The notes under the pieces were generated by a model that saw only the letters and a list, made by a program, of their open reading frames with translations, had not been told where the DNA came from and did no database searches. The translations under genes and the position numbers were made by a program. Positions 22,016 to 33,225 of a DNA stretch of 64,000 bases are shown here, one piece after another. This DNA is from Lepus europaeus (Eukaryota > Chordata > Mammalia > Lagomorpha > Leporidae). Numbering within the stretch: position 1 is the first letter of the stretch; each line of letters opens with the position of its first letter. Where the stretch lies: assembly GCF_033115175.1 (NCBI RefSeq), contig NC_084827.1, forward strand, positions 121,427,701 to 121,491,700, in the 5' to 3' direction.

Positions 22016-23159
22016 GTACGGGGGGCTCAGGTGCTCCGGGGGGCGGCGGGGAGGCCACGGAGGCGGCAGGTCTGGGGCTCGCCCCGGGTCCACGGCACAG
22101 TCCCTCTTTCCCCCCGAGGAGCCGGTCTGGCCTCTGCAGGAGACTTCGGGACCGCGCACCTCCGGAGGCTGGGAAGTGACCCAGACGCTTCTTTCTGCCT
22201 GTGTAATAATACTTCTGTTTGTCCCCCGACGCCTCCGCTGCGGTTTCCTGTCACCCGACCTGCGTGGTTGCCATCTCCGTCTTTACTCACTCTTGGTCTT
22301 CGGCCTTTGGAGTTGTCGAAATACGGGACTGGAGTGGACCCTTTCTGATCGCGAGTTAATTTTAAGGATTCGTCTCTGCGTGATCATTTCCTTAACGACA
22401 CTTTCTTTTTCAAGTTCACTTGTTGAAGCCCTGTGATTGCTTAGCAGGCGCGATTTTGGAAGCTGTCCGCCGATGCTGCTTACTCTCTTAGGAAGTGGTT
22501 TTCAGTGAGGAACACCTTTTGGGAATTCAGGGAACTGTGAGAAATAGCAGAAGATGGTGCAGTACAGAAAAGGAGCCGGCAAATCGGCTTCATCCCAGGA
22601 AAAACTCAAGAGTTAGAGGTTTCTAGACAACTGAGAGAGCAGCAGGGAGGTGCCCCTTTCCATGACATTCAATACCTGCCTTTTTTTTTTTTTTTTAAAT
22701 GACTTAAATCTGAGTACCTTATTCTCTTAGGCTCTCATCTGTGAAGGCCAAGCTGATCACCTAGTTTATCCTGGAAGTACCTTCCTCTTCCTGGATTCTG
22801 TTATCTCACTGAATTAGAAGAAGAGGAATAGATTTAAAATAAATTCAAATAGTAAACAGGTTTCCTGGTTCAGAATAATGAGACATTTTGACTTGCTACT
22901 CACTCTCAGCGACAAAATATTGAACCTTTTAGTAATTGTTTGGTACACTCCATTTGTTTCCATCTGACCTTGTGCACAGTGTGCACATATGCACTTCAAG
23001 GTGTAAGTGCAGAGCTGAAGTTGGCCCTGTTTTTTAATTTGTTAGAATGCTCAAGCCAGATTTATAGCAACAAATGCTTTCATATTTATTGCCCAACAGT
23101 GTTTTATTTTGCTTAAACTAGAAAGTCAATTTATTTCTATAATGACATAATTAAACAGG

Positions 23160-23505
23160 AAACATTTTAAAAAAGAGACTCCCTCCCCCCCCCCCCCCCC
23201 CCATTTTATTTGACACAGAGACAGAGCTAGCATGCACATGCAATATCTCAGTTCACCAATTAGCTCCCTAAATGCTAGCAACAGGCAGGGTTGGGCCAGG
23301 CCTAAGCCAGGAGCCATGAACTCAATCCCAGTCTCCCTACATAGGTGTTGGTACCCAACCACTTGAACCATCACCCACTGCTTCTCTGGGGGTGCGTTAG
23401 CTGACTTTGAAGCAAAGTTGCCAGGACTTGAACCAGGCACTCTGGGTTGTGGGATGTGGACATCCCAAGTTAGACTTAGACACTGAGCCAAATGCCTGCC
23501 CCAAG
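23160..23505 (-). mobile_element. C-SINE with poly-C run
   Basis: GCCAAATGCCTGCCCC ends the element on the plus strand. Near its tail, a run of about 16-20 C at 23183-23202 replaces the usual A/T-rich tract, a likely slippage site. Confidence 0.78.
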
Positions 23506-24514
23506 ACAAATGATTATTAAGCATTTTCCTTTGGGTGATTGTGAAAAGCAGTTACACTGTTTGGTTGAGGTGTTCAGACCAGCTCCTGTCTCTAAGATGC
23601 AAAGGTTCAGCACAGTGTGTGTCCGGAGGGGTCCTGCCGGAGGAACTGTTTATGCATAGCCCTGAGCAGTAGACCGTTACTGAGATGGGTCATAAATGTG
23701 GTCTAGGTTAGTTGTTCCCTCATGTGTTGCACTGAGTACTGGCTGGGTGAGCTTGTAACCACGTGTGCTTTAGTTTTTAGTCTTTACAAGAGTATTTAGT
23801 TCATCTCTAGTACGCAGCGTCGAAGCTTGTTGAAAAGAAATCTTGTTTGGAAGAATTCCATTAAAAAATTTAAATTTGGTTCCATGGCATGCTGATTATT
23901 AATGATTATTAATTTTAGTTCATCGTAGGTCAGAAGGATGAGCAGCTGTCCTTACTAAATGATCTTTAAGGAACCTTCCAGTATAATGATAATGTTATTT
24001 GAGAATCCTTCGTACACAATAAGGATTTCACTAACCTTTGGTAGTTTGTTACAAAAAGGAATATGTTTTTTAAAAAATCTTGAAAAAAGGGAATGATATG
24101 TGAATCTTTTCACAGGCACAGCCCTCTATTATGTAAATGTGCAAATTAGATTCTTTTATGAAAAGAAGTAGGGATAATAGGCTTGATCAGATTAATATGT
24201 TCAACCACAGTCACCTTCACATGCTACAAAATTCATGTGAATCATTTTCCTCAATATTTGAAAAAGATACTGAGCTGAAGTAACACAGGCTTGCAGAATT
24301 GTAATTGGTGATTTAGGCACAGGAGTCTTGGGGTGGAGGAGTGTATTTTCACTGTACCCTGCTTATAATTTGTTTGCCAAGCCAAATTTGTCTTTGGAAT
24401 GAGAATGTTTTCATCATTTGTTATGTGTGCTGAACACAATATGATCTCGCGGTTATAGTATCTATATTCCCATGCAGGGAGACTAGCATGCAATGTTTCA
24501 CTTTTCTGGTATTC

Positions 24515-24615
24515 AGTCATTTTTTCATTTATTCAATCACTTGAGAAATACATTTTTTTAAAAGCACCTGTTAATGTGCCAGACACCATTCTACTTGGTG
24601 GAAATTGCTGGGATG
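24515..24615 (+). repeat. L2-like fragment
   Basis: TTCATTTATTCAATCACTTG, then TTAATGTGCCAGACACCATT and GATGAACAAGATAAAG follow the familiar ancient 'size, place, state' repeat commonly annotated as L2 or MIR. Short. Confidence 0.45.
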
Positions 24616-25499
24616 AACAAGATAAAGTCCATGGACCAAAAGAATTTAGCTTCTTACTGGCTCAGCCTCATTAGAGAATATAGTGTTTCACAAAAAGTAG
24701 CTTGTCCAAGCATCTGAAATCTACTTATTTTAAATTTTGGATAGCCATCTTTCTGAATTGTTTTATGACAGTCTTTGCCTTCTTAAACTAGAAATACAGA
24801 GTAGAATTTAACCTTCTTATGATGACTCAGCATTGTTATTTCAAAAGTGAAATATACAGCCTTTTGGGGAGGTAAGTTCTAGGTTTCTCTGTATTAAGGT
24901 GGAAGAAAAAAGGATTCATCCATCTGCCTTCTCTTGGTAATACCTGGCCCTGGAATAACTGAATTGATTAACTATTTAGCAGGCCATGGCTAAACTGATC
25001 AGGATTTGCACACCCACAATTTAAAAGATGGTCATTTTAACTTGATCACTTGTGCCAGATTTTGACTTAATAGTTACAGAGAGAACAAGGAAAGTTACAC
25101 TGCCTCCAGCATGGTCATCATGTTATTAATCAGTGAACTATTATAAATTGGTACCATGGTCGGTAAGATTCCAGGGAACACAAAGTTTGTCTTGCGAGAA
25201 GGGCAGAAGTTGGGTGCCCAGGAAAACCACCATTCTGTTGCTGGCCGAGTCTGTGATAGGTGTGTACCCCAGTTGCTGAATAAATATCAGTTAAGTGAAT
25301 GATCACAGTTTGTAGCGTTCTGGCCTAACATTACATCAGCAAAAAAGAGAAGAAATGGGAGAATCTGTGTCCTTACCACAGAGTTTGTGGCTTCTGTCTG
25401 AAAGACCAGAAGTCATTTAGTTCTTTCTCACTGTGTGCAAGGGAGTTTGCTCTGGTAACATACTTTATGAAAGAAGAGAAGGTTGCGTTGCAGAATTAG

Positions 25500-25660
25500 A
25501 GAGCTGTAGGTGGCACCCAAGAGGTCATTTATTCAACCCACTCTTTAGAAACTGGAAATGTAGAGATTTGTTGAAATGAAGATTTGTCTCAGGTTATCCG
25601 ACTAAAAGATGAAAGAGCTGGGGCTAGAACTCTTATTTTCTGTTGCTTTGTCCATCACAG
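25500..25660. repeat. Ancient repeat remnant
   Basis: GAGGTCATTTATTCAACCC, AGGTTATCCGACTAAAAG and GAGCTGGGGCTAGAACTC have the order of an old MIR/L2-type 3' region. The Tigger-like element follows directly. Confidence 0.35.
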
Positions 25661-25800
25661 ATTGAGTATCCCTAATCTGAAATCCAAAATGCCCTAAACT
25701 CCAGAAATTTTTGAGTGCTTACATGGTACCACAAGTGGAAAATTTCACTTGACTTCACATGATGGGTTACATCAAAATGCGTACATACTAAACATACTGT

Positions 25801-26105
25801 GGGGCTGGCATTATGGCATAGCAAGTTAAACCACCACCTGCGATGCCAGCATTCCGTATGGGTGCTAGTTCAAATCCTGGCTATTCTACTTCCAATCTAG
25901 CTCCCTGTTAATGTGCCTGGGAAAGCAGCAGAAAGCCCCTGCACCCACATGGGAGACCCGGATGAAGCTCCTGGCCCAACCCCTGGACGCTATTGTGTCC
26001 ATTTGGGGAGTGAACTCATGAATGGAAGATCCTTCTTTCTCTATCCCCCTCTCTGTGTCACTCTGCCTTTCAGATAAAAATAAAATTAAATAAATCTTTA
26101 AAAAA
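25801..26105 (+). mobile_element. C-SINE inside the Tigger-like element
   Basis: GGGGCTGGCATTATGGC head, GTTCAAATCCTGG B box and TAAATAAATCTTTAAAAAAA tail. A small internal deletion removes part of the usual GGCCCAAGTGC block. Confidence 0.85.
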
Positions 26106-26146
26106 ATCATAAAAATTACCTTTAGACCATGTGTGTAAGATATATA

Positions 26147-26277
26147 AGGGTACTTCCAAAAGGCCATGGAAAATGGAATGAATGGTAAGTTGTTTTTTTT
26201 TTTGTTTTGGTACAGAATTTTGAAATTCACAAATAGTTTTCTCATCTATTTTCTATGAACTTTTAAATGACCCCTCG
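26147..26277 (+). mobile_element. Mariner-like MITE, intact reference copy
   Basis: About 130 bases flanked by TA on both sides. Left terminus AGGGTACTTCCAAAAG and right terminus TTTTAAATGACCCCTCG are imperfect inverted repeats. The middle carries GTTTTGGTACAGAATTTTG and GAAATTCACAAATAG. No coding capacity. Its location inside a Tigger-like element shows it moved later than that element. Confidence 0.65.
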
Positions 26278-26701
26278 TAGATGAAACTTAAATGGATTTT
26301 ATGTTGAGACTTGAAGCCTATCCCTAAGATACTTCATTGTGTATATACAAGTATTCTAAAATCAGAAGACTCCAGAACACTTCTGGGTCTAGGCATTTCA
26401 GATCAGAGATACTCAGTCTGTACCTCATAACCCCAACTCTGTTCCTTTTGAGAAAAAAAGAGGCAGTTACGTTGTACTCTGTGTCGGGCTGTTATTGCAA
26501 ATGGTGTTGTGGATTGCTAATGAGAAAACTATGAGCCAGAATAAAGGTGTTAACTCCTGTATTTGTTCTGATCTAGAGATTTCTCTAGAAATTTCCAATA
26601 AAATGGAAATTGATGCAAGATCATTTTGGGCAGCCTTTATCATTAAAAATGGCATTGTCATATTGTTATTTGAGAGCCATGAATTAATGTGTATGGCATT
26701 T

Positions 26702-27015
26702 TTTTTAAGATTTTATTTATTTATTTATTTGAGAGGGAGAGACAGAGAGAAGGGTCTTCCTTCTGGTGTTTCACTCCCCAGATGGCCACAATGGCCGGAG
26801 CTGTGCTGATCTGAAGCCAGGAGCCAGGAGCTTCTTCCGGGTCTCCCACGTGGGTGCAGGGGCCTAAGCACTTGGGCCATCTTCTGTTGCTTTTTCAGGA
26901 CATAACAAAGAGCTGGATTGGAAAAGGAGCAGCAGGGACTAGAACTGGCGCCCATTTGGGATGCTGGTGTTGCAGGTGGAGGATTAACCTACTGCTCCAC
27001 AGCACTGGTCCCAGG
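26702..27015 (-). mobile_element. C-SINE
   Basis: TTAAGATTTTATTTATTTATTT to CCACAGCACTGGTCCC on the plus strand; the body is close to consensus. Confidence 0.87.
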
Positions 27016-27024
27016 TGTTTTTTC

Positions 27025-27345
27025 TTTTAGCAACATTTATTTGAAAGGCAGAGTGGCAGAGAGCCATAGAGACAGAGAGATTGAAATCAGTCTTCCATCT
27101 ACTGGTTCACTCCACAAATGGCTGCAATGACTGGGGCTGGGTCAGGCTGAAACCAGGAGCCAAGATCTCCATTCTGGTCTCCCAGGTGGGTTACAAGGGC
27201 CCAAGGAGTTTGGCCATCCTTCCAGTAGGAAGCTGGATCAGAAGCAAAGCTGTCAGGACTCAAAGTGGCACTCCAGTAGGGAGGGGATGCCAGCATCACA
27301 AGTGGCTGCATAAACCTCTGTGCTACAAGCAGTGGCCTCTGTAAG
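27025..27345 (-). mobile_element. C-SINE, old
   Basis: ACATTTATTTGAAAGGCAGAG to CTCTGTGCTACAAGCAGTGG. It lies only about 75 bases from PLEKHA3 exon 2. Confidence 0.8.
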
Positions 27346-27421
27346 GCAGGTTTTATAATTACAGTGTTCTATGTGGTAAATGTAATTTCTCATCATCCTT
27401 TGTTATTTCTGCCCTTTGTAG

Positions 27422-27538
27422 GTTGGCAGCCTCGTTGGTTTGTTTTAGATAATGGAATCCTATCCTACTATGATTCACAAGATGATGTTTGCAAAGGGAG
27501 CAAAGGAAGTATAAAGATGGCAGTTTGTGAAATTAAAG
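27422..27538 (+). CDS. PLEKHA3: PLEKHA3 exon 2: PH domain
   Basis: A 117-base exon, acceptor TCTGCCCTTTGTAG, donor GTAAGTGA. It encodes residues 14-52 starting [20 protein letters not shown]. Trp15 (membrane wedge) and Arg18 (PI4P headgroup contact) described for FAPP PH domains are both present, so lipid binding should be intact. Confidence 0.97.
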
Positions 27539-27707
27539 GTAAGTGAGTTTATAGAATTAGAGGACTTTGAAGTTAGGTAGTAAAGGTTCTTCATCATACT
27601 CCAAACAAGATGAAAAAAAAAGCATTGTTAAGCACAAGGGATCTTCTAATACTATTTATTTTCTTATCAATAAGGAATGGCATTTGGCATTGTTAAACAT
27701 GGTTTTT

Positions 27708-28049
27708 TTTTTTTTTTTATTTTTTTATTTTTGACAGGCAGAGTGGATAGTGAGAGAGAGAGACAGAGAGAAAGGTCTTCCTTTTTGCCGTTGGTTCACC
27801 CTCCAATGGCCGCTGCGGCCGGCACATTGTGCTGATCCGAAGCCAGGAGCCAGGCGCTTCTCCTGGTCTCCCATGCGGGTGCAGGGCCCAAGGACTTGGG
27901 CCATCCTCCACTGCACTCCCGGGCCATAGCAGAGAGCTGGCCTGGAAGAGGGGCAACCGGGATAGAATCCGGCGCCCCAACCGGGACTAGAACCCGGTGT
28001 GCCGGCGCCGCAAGGTGGAGGATTAGCCTGTTAAGCCACGGCGCCGGCC
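27708..28049 (-). mobile_element. C-SINE, young copy with TSD
   Basis: GACAGGCAGAGTGGATAGTG to CACGGCGCCGGCC. Perfect duplication TAAACATGGTTTTT at 27694-27707 and 28050-28063. Confidence 0.93.
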
Positions 28050-28215
28050 TAAACATGGTTTTTGATAATTTTCCCTGTATCAATTGATTGAAATTCAGAA
28101 TGCTTCCTCTGCCGTTCCTGCTTGGATTCAACAGCTTCTTGTAGATGCCACTTTAGTGCCCATATTCAGTCTACAAGCATCCTATTTCATTCTTCTTATA
28201 GAAATGTAGATTGGA

Positions 28216-28562
28216 GGCCGGCGCCGTGGCTCAGTAGGCTAATCCTCTGCCTTGCAGCGCTGGCACACCGGGTTCTAGTCCCGGTCGGGGCACCGATCCT
28301 GTCCCGGTTGCCCCTCTTCCAGGCCAGCTCTCTGCTGTGGCCAGGGAGTGCAGTGGAGGATGGCCCAAGTGCTTGGGCCCTGCACCCCATGGGAGACCAG
28401 GAGAAGCACCTGGCTCCTGCCATCGGAACAGCGCAGTGCGCCGGCTGCAGCGCGCCTACCGCGGCGGCCATTGGAGGGTGAACCAATGGCAAAAAGGAAG
28501 ACCTTTCTCTCTGTCTCCCTCTACTGTCCACTCTGCCTGTCAAAAAAAAAAAAAAAAAAGAA
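28216..28562 (+). mobile_element. C-SINE, young copy with TSD
   Basis: GGCCGGCGCCGTGGCTC head and a run of 18 A. Perfect 16-base duplication AGAAATGTAGATTGGA at 28200-28215 and 28563-28578. Confidence 0.93.
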
Positions 28563-29229
28563 AGAAATGTAGATTGGAAGCCAAGCTATAAAGCCAGGTC
28601 CTTAGGGTTTTGAGGAAGTTTGAAGTCAGAGTCATAAACTCTGGTTCTTTCCAAGTTAGAGATAATCTCTTATAGATGATAGAGATCATTTCCTTTTTTT
28701 TTTTTTTTCCGAAAAGGGAGAAATAAAGCAATTTAGATCATGCTGTAATTTTGATGAAGGTTTCATGGTCAGTTGATTTCTATGTGTGATTGGAGTGTGT
28801 GGGGTGGATGTAGGTAGAAGGAAATCAGATAAAATAGTAATGCAAAATATTGAATTCTTCTTCAAAGACAATCAAATATGAAAATAGAGCAAATAAAAGA
28901 ATAAATGTTAAACTCCTTCCAAGTCTTCTTTCTTCTTTTTTTCACTTGAGTTTTCCAAGTCTCATTTCTTCTGTTTAAGTTGAATACTCATCCATCATAA
29001 AGGGTAGCTCTTGACATGGTGATCCCTTGCGTGTAACTACCAAATACTTCAGTTATCTCACTGTTTCACACATTTTAAAATGTAGATTAAATCAGCAGCT
29101 AATTCATTGGGTTACATTTTTCAGGGCTGAATTACTGCTTTCGTATGATTTTGTGGTAGCCCTTAGTAAGATTTAGCCATAGAGACAAAAGAGAGTTTCT
29201 GCTTTGGGTGCATATTCTTTCTTTATTTC

Positions 29230-30885
29230 TTTTTTTCCCAAGGAAACCATTTATTTAATGAATACAAATTTCATAAGTGCAACTTTAGGAATATAATGAT
29301 TCTTCCCATCAGAACCGCCCTCCCACCCCCACTCTCACCCCACCTCCTCCTCCCTCTCCCATTCCCAATCCCATTCTCCATTAGGAAAAAAAAAAAAAAA
29401 CAAAACTGTTCCTCAGCAGTCAAAACAAGGGCTGTTCAAATCATTGCTTCTCAAAGTGTCAATTTCACTTCTATAGATTTCCTTTTAGGTGCTCTATTAG
29501 TTACCACAGGTCAGAGAGAAGATATTGTATTTATCCCTTTGGGACTGGCTTATTTCACTAAGTATAAAGTTTTCCAGATTCATCCATTTTGTTGCAAATG
29601 ACTAGATTTCATTTTTTTTTTTTACCACTTTGTAGTATTCCATAGAGTACATATTCTGTAATTTCTTTATCCAGTATTAAGTTGATGGGCATTTAGGTTG
29701 ATTCCATGTCTTAACTATTATGAATTGAGCTGCAATAAACATGGGAGTGTACATAACTCTTTTCTTTGCTGATTTCATTTCCCTTGTGTAGATTCCCAGG
29801 AGTGGGATGGCTGGGTAGTTCTACATTCAGATTTCTGAGGTATCTCCATACTGTCTTCCATAGTGGCTTTACTAGCTTACATTCCCACCAACAGTGGATT
29901 AGGGTACCTTTATCTTCATATCCTTGCCAGCATTTGTTGTTTGGTGATTTCTGTATGAAAGCCATTCTAACTGGGTTGAGGTAAAATCTCATTATGGTTT
30001 TGACTACCTGACAGGTAGTGATCTTGAACATTTTTTCATTTGTCTGTTGGCCATTTGGATTTTCTCTTTTTTTTTTTTTTTTTTTTTTGACAGGCAGAGT
30101 GGACAGTGAGAGAGAGACAGAGAGAAAGGTCTTCCTTTTGCCGTTGGTTCACCCTCCAATGGCCGCCGCGGTAGGCGCGCTGCGGCCGGCGCACCGCGCT
30201 GTTCCGATGGCAGGAGCCAGGTGCTTCTCCTGGTCTCCCATGGGGTGCAGGACCCAAGCACTTGGGCCATCCTCCACTGCACTCCCTAGCCACAGCAGAG
30301 AGCTGGCCTGGAAGAGGGGCAACCGGGACAGGATCGGTGCCCCGACCGGGACTAGAACCCGGTGTGCCGGCGCCGCAAGGCGGAGGATTAGCCTGTTGAG
30401 CCACGGCGCCGGCCGGATTTTCTCTTTTGAAAAATGTCTATTTAAGTCCTTTGCCCATTTCTTAACTGGGTTGTTTGTTTTGTTGTTGTGGAGTTTCATA
30501 AGCTCTTTATATATTCTGGTTATTAATCCTTTATACCTTGTATAGTTTACATATCTTTTCTCCCATTCTTTTGGTTGTTTCTTCACTTTCCTGAGTGTTT
30601 CTTTTGCAGTACAGAAGCTTCTCAACTTGATGTAATCCCATCTGTTGATTTTGGCTTTGATTGCCTGTGCCTCTGGGGTCTTTTCCAAGAACTCTTTGCC
30701 TGTGCCAATGTCTTGCAGGGTTTCCCCAATGTTCTCTAGTAATTTGATGATATCAACTTGTAGATTTAGGTCTTTAATCCATTTTGATGGGTTTTCATGT
30801 AAAATAAGCATATTCTTTAGTTACACATCTGGATCCTTAACCTTCATCTCAGATTTGATAGGACTGGAGTGCCGATTTTTTTGTT
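29230..30885 (-). mobile_element. Truncated L1 with ORF2 C-terminal remnant
   Basis: The plus strand begins with the reverse complement of an L1 3' UTR (TTATTTAATGAATACAAATT, then a C-rich CCCTCTCCCATTCCC block). Upstream minus-strand frames read as the C-terminal part of L1 ORF2, for example YINPVR-like text in 29711-30031 and [17 protein letters not shown] near 30560. Stops and a nested SINE (30072-30413) break it, so it is dead. The reverse-transcriptase core is absent. Confidence 0.82.
30072..30413 (-). mobile_element. C-SINE nested in the L1
   Basis: GACAGGCAGAGTGGACAGTG to CACGGCGCCGGCC. GGATTTTCTCTTTT occurs on both sides (about 30057-30070 and 30414-30427) as a target-site duplication within L1 sequence. 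Confidence 0.93.
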
Positions 30886-30886
30886 G

Positions 30887-31125
30887 TTGGCTACAATGAC
30901 TGGGGCTGGGTGAAGCTAAAGCTGAGAGCCAGGAGCTTCTTCTGTGTTTCCCATGTTGGTAGCAGGGGTCCAAGTGCTTCTGTCATGTTCCACTGCTTTC
31001 CCAGGTGCATTAGCAGAGGGTTGGATCAGAAGTGGAGCAGCCAGAACTTGACCCAGTGCCTATATTGGATGTGCTTGTGTTGCAGGCAGTAGCTTAAGCT
31101 GCTACACCACGACACCTGCCCCATA
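30887..31125 (-). mobile_element. C-SINE lacking its tail third
   Basis: The plus strand starts mid-element at GGCTACAATGACTGGGGC and ends CTACACCACGACACCTGCCCC. The tail-side part is missing at the L1 border. Confidence 0.78.
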
Positions 31126-31667
31126 CAGCAGCACTTTTTTTTACACCAGTGATTTCCAACTTGGGATAGATCCATGCCATGGGGAGCTTTTTTCGAAACT
31201 ACATATGAGTGCAAGGTGATTAAATCATGCCCCCTTCAGTTGAAAATTCCTACTGTTCTAATGGAGAAGAGTCAAGACATAGCTTGTTCAGCCTCGTTGA
31301 AGGGGTACAATTTTTTTTTCTTAACATACTGAAATGTGTACTTGTAAGGTTTGGCTTTCTCTGTGTACATTTTTGGGGTTTGTGTAAGTCTTTCAACTAC
31401 ACTATCATCACCTATAACATTACAAAACTCTTTTGGAATTGTCTTATGACCCAGTGAACTAGTTTGTATAAGGCATAGTTTATAAATCACATACACACAA
31501 AAGAACAGAATCAAAGCATTAGTTTTTATTTTTTCTTAAAGTGGTGGTTTTATTTCATTTTATCCCCAAATTTATTTCAAATGTGTTTTGGTCAGAATTA
31601 AAAATTCCATTCAAAATTCAAAGGTTTGTGAACCTTGAGGCTATTTAAAAGATATGTAAAAGTCTGG

Positions 31668-32050
31668 GGTCCGTGCTGTGGCGCAGTGGGTTAACACTCT
31701 GGGTTAACATATGCAGTGGGTTAACATATGCAAGCCATATGGCCTGCAGCATTGGCATCCCATATAGGTGCCGGTTCAAGACCTGGTTGCTCCACTTCTG
31801 ATCCAGCTTTCTGCTATGGCTTGGGAAAGCTGTGAAAGATGGCCCAACTCCTTGGGCCCCTGCACCTGCATGGGAGACCCGGAAGAAGCTCCTGGCTCCT
31901 GGCTTCGAATTGGTGCAGCTCCAGCCATTGCTGCCAATTGGGGAGTGAACCATCAGATGGAAGACCTCTCTCTCTCTCTCTCTCTCTCTGCCTCTCCTCT
32001 CTATGTGTAACTCTGACTTTCAAATAAATAAATAAATAAATTAAAAAAAA
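31668..32050 (+). mobile_element. C-SINE with internal duplication and TSD
   Basis: The head GGGGTCCGTGCTGTGGCGC is followed by a repeated GCAGTGGGTTAACA unit not seen in other copies. Flanks AAGATATGTAAAAGTCT and AAGATATGTAAATGTCT (about 31650 and 32051) are near-identical duplications. Confidence 0.87.
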
Positions 32051-32187
32051 AAGATATGTAAATGTCTACTGTGGAATCCTAAGGCAATTCCATAGTGGTC
32101 CCAAGCCACGGCAGCATCTTTTGTTGTTAATTTGTTTAATATTTTATTAAAGCATAATATACAGAAAATGACATGAATCTTTTATTT

Positions 32188-32510
32188 TTTAGAGATCCAT
32201 TTATTTAAAATGAAGAGTGACAGAGAGGGTCCAGAGAGAGAGAGAGAGAGAGATTTTTAATGTATTGGTTCAGTGCCTGAATGCCTGTACCAGCAAGGGC
32301 TGGGCCAAGCAAAACCAGGAGCCAGGAACTACATCCACGTCTCCCACATGAGTGGCAGAAACAAGTGCTTGGGACTTCATTGGCTGCCTCACAAGCACAT
32401 GAGCAGGAAGTTCCAGCTTTGGGCCCAGCCCTGGCCATTTGGACATTTGAGATGTGAACCAGTAGAAGGGATCCCTCTATCTCTGTCTCTCTTTCTGCCT
32501 CTCAAAAAAA
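32188..32510. mobile_element. Headless head-to-head C-SINE pair
   Basis: The left 220 bases are minus-strand SINE (TTTAGAGATCCATTTATTT to about GCAGGAAGTTCCAGC). From GGGCCCAGCCCTGGCC onward it reads as plus-strand SINE ending CTGCCTCTCAAAAAAA. Both lack their heads. Confidence 0.7.
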
Positions 32511-32599
32511 AATATATATATGTATATATAATTTTTCCCCACATGGATATCCAGTTGACTGAGCATATTTATTGAAAATAGCAACTTTCCCCTACTGCA

Positions 32600-32935
32600 C
32601 TGTGATAAGTCCCGGCTCCACTTTCAAATCCAGCTTCCTGCTGATGTACAGCAGGGAGTACTTTCTTAATATAAGAGTACTTTCTTAAATAAGAGTATTT
32701 TCTTATTTATTTTTTTAAGATTTGTTTGCTTATTTGATGCCCTGGGAGGCAGCAGGTGATGGCTCAAGTAATTGGTTCCCTGCGACCCACATAGAAGACC
32801 TAGATTGAGTTCCAGGTTCCCGACTGTGACTTGGCCCAGCCTTGGCTGCTGCTAGCACTTAGGAATGAATCAACAGATGGAAGGTCTCTCTGTGTCTGTT
32901 GTCTTTGCTTATCAAGTAAAAATAATAAATAAAAT
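32600..32935 (+). mobile_element. C-SINE, rearranged
   Basis: TCCCGGCTCCACTTTCAAATCC and GCTGATG body sequence is broken by a TACTTTCTTAA-type insertion and a short TTTAAGATTTGTTTGCTTATTTG block near 32715. It then resumes at CCTGGGAGGCAGCAGGTGATG and ends CAAGTAAAAATAATAAATAAA. Confidence 0.65.
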
Positions 32936-33225
32936 TTTAAAAGCATGTCAAATTTAAAAAGTAAACACTCCTTTTTTCTCCCTTTGTTTTTCTGTCTACC
33001 CACACTGCTATGAGCTAAGTAGTTGTTTTATTAATGCCAGTAATATAACACAAACTTCATCTTACATCAAAGACTTGTGATTGACAGCACAATTTTTGAT
33101 CAGCTCTCTTGTCAGTGTTTTAAGAGTTTGTGTTGGAGTGGAGGTGTAAGGATGGAAAAGGATATGCCTTTGAGGTTATTATGATCCACCTCATAATTCC
33201 AGGCATATCATAGAGCAAATATTCT

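Larger units (their letters stand above)
21400..22130. promoter_or_regulatory. PLEKHA3: CpG island and promoter of PLEKHA3
   Basis: Extremely CpG-rich, TATA-less sequence spanning the PLEKHA3 first exon. An ETS-type CAGGAAGTG at 21621-21629 continues as GGAAGTGAAA. Long frames across this island on both strands are compositional. Confidence 0.85.
25663..26425 (+). mobile_element. Tigger/MER2-like DNA transposon, internally invaded
   Basis: The left end is GATTGAGTATCCCTAATCTG. The right end, read on the plus strand, is CATTTCAGATCAGAGATACTCAG, its inverted counterpart. Internal landmarks TTACCTTTAGACCATGTGTG and GATGAAACTTAAATGGATTT match MER2-type non-autonomous Tigger elements. A C-SINE (25801-26105) and a MITE (26147-26277) lie inside it. 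Confidence 0.65.
22016..27421 (+). other. PLEKHA3: PLEKHA3 intron 1
   Basis: A 5.4 kb intron. The first 100-300 bases belong to the CpG island. Further in are C-SINEs (23160, 25801, 26702, 27025), an L2-like fragment (24515), an old repeat remnant (25500-25660), a Tigger-like element (25663-26425) and a MITE (26147). The stretches 22300-23150 and 23510-24510 contain nothing I can name. Confidence 0.85.

Noticed and set aside
30149-30811. A 220-codon frame with L1 ORF2-like text joined to SINE text
   Set aside because: It is a chimera of dead L1 and a nested SINE, not a gene.
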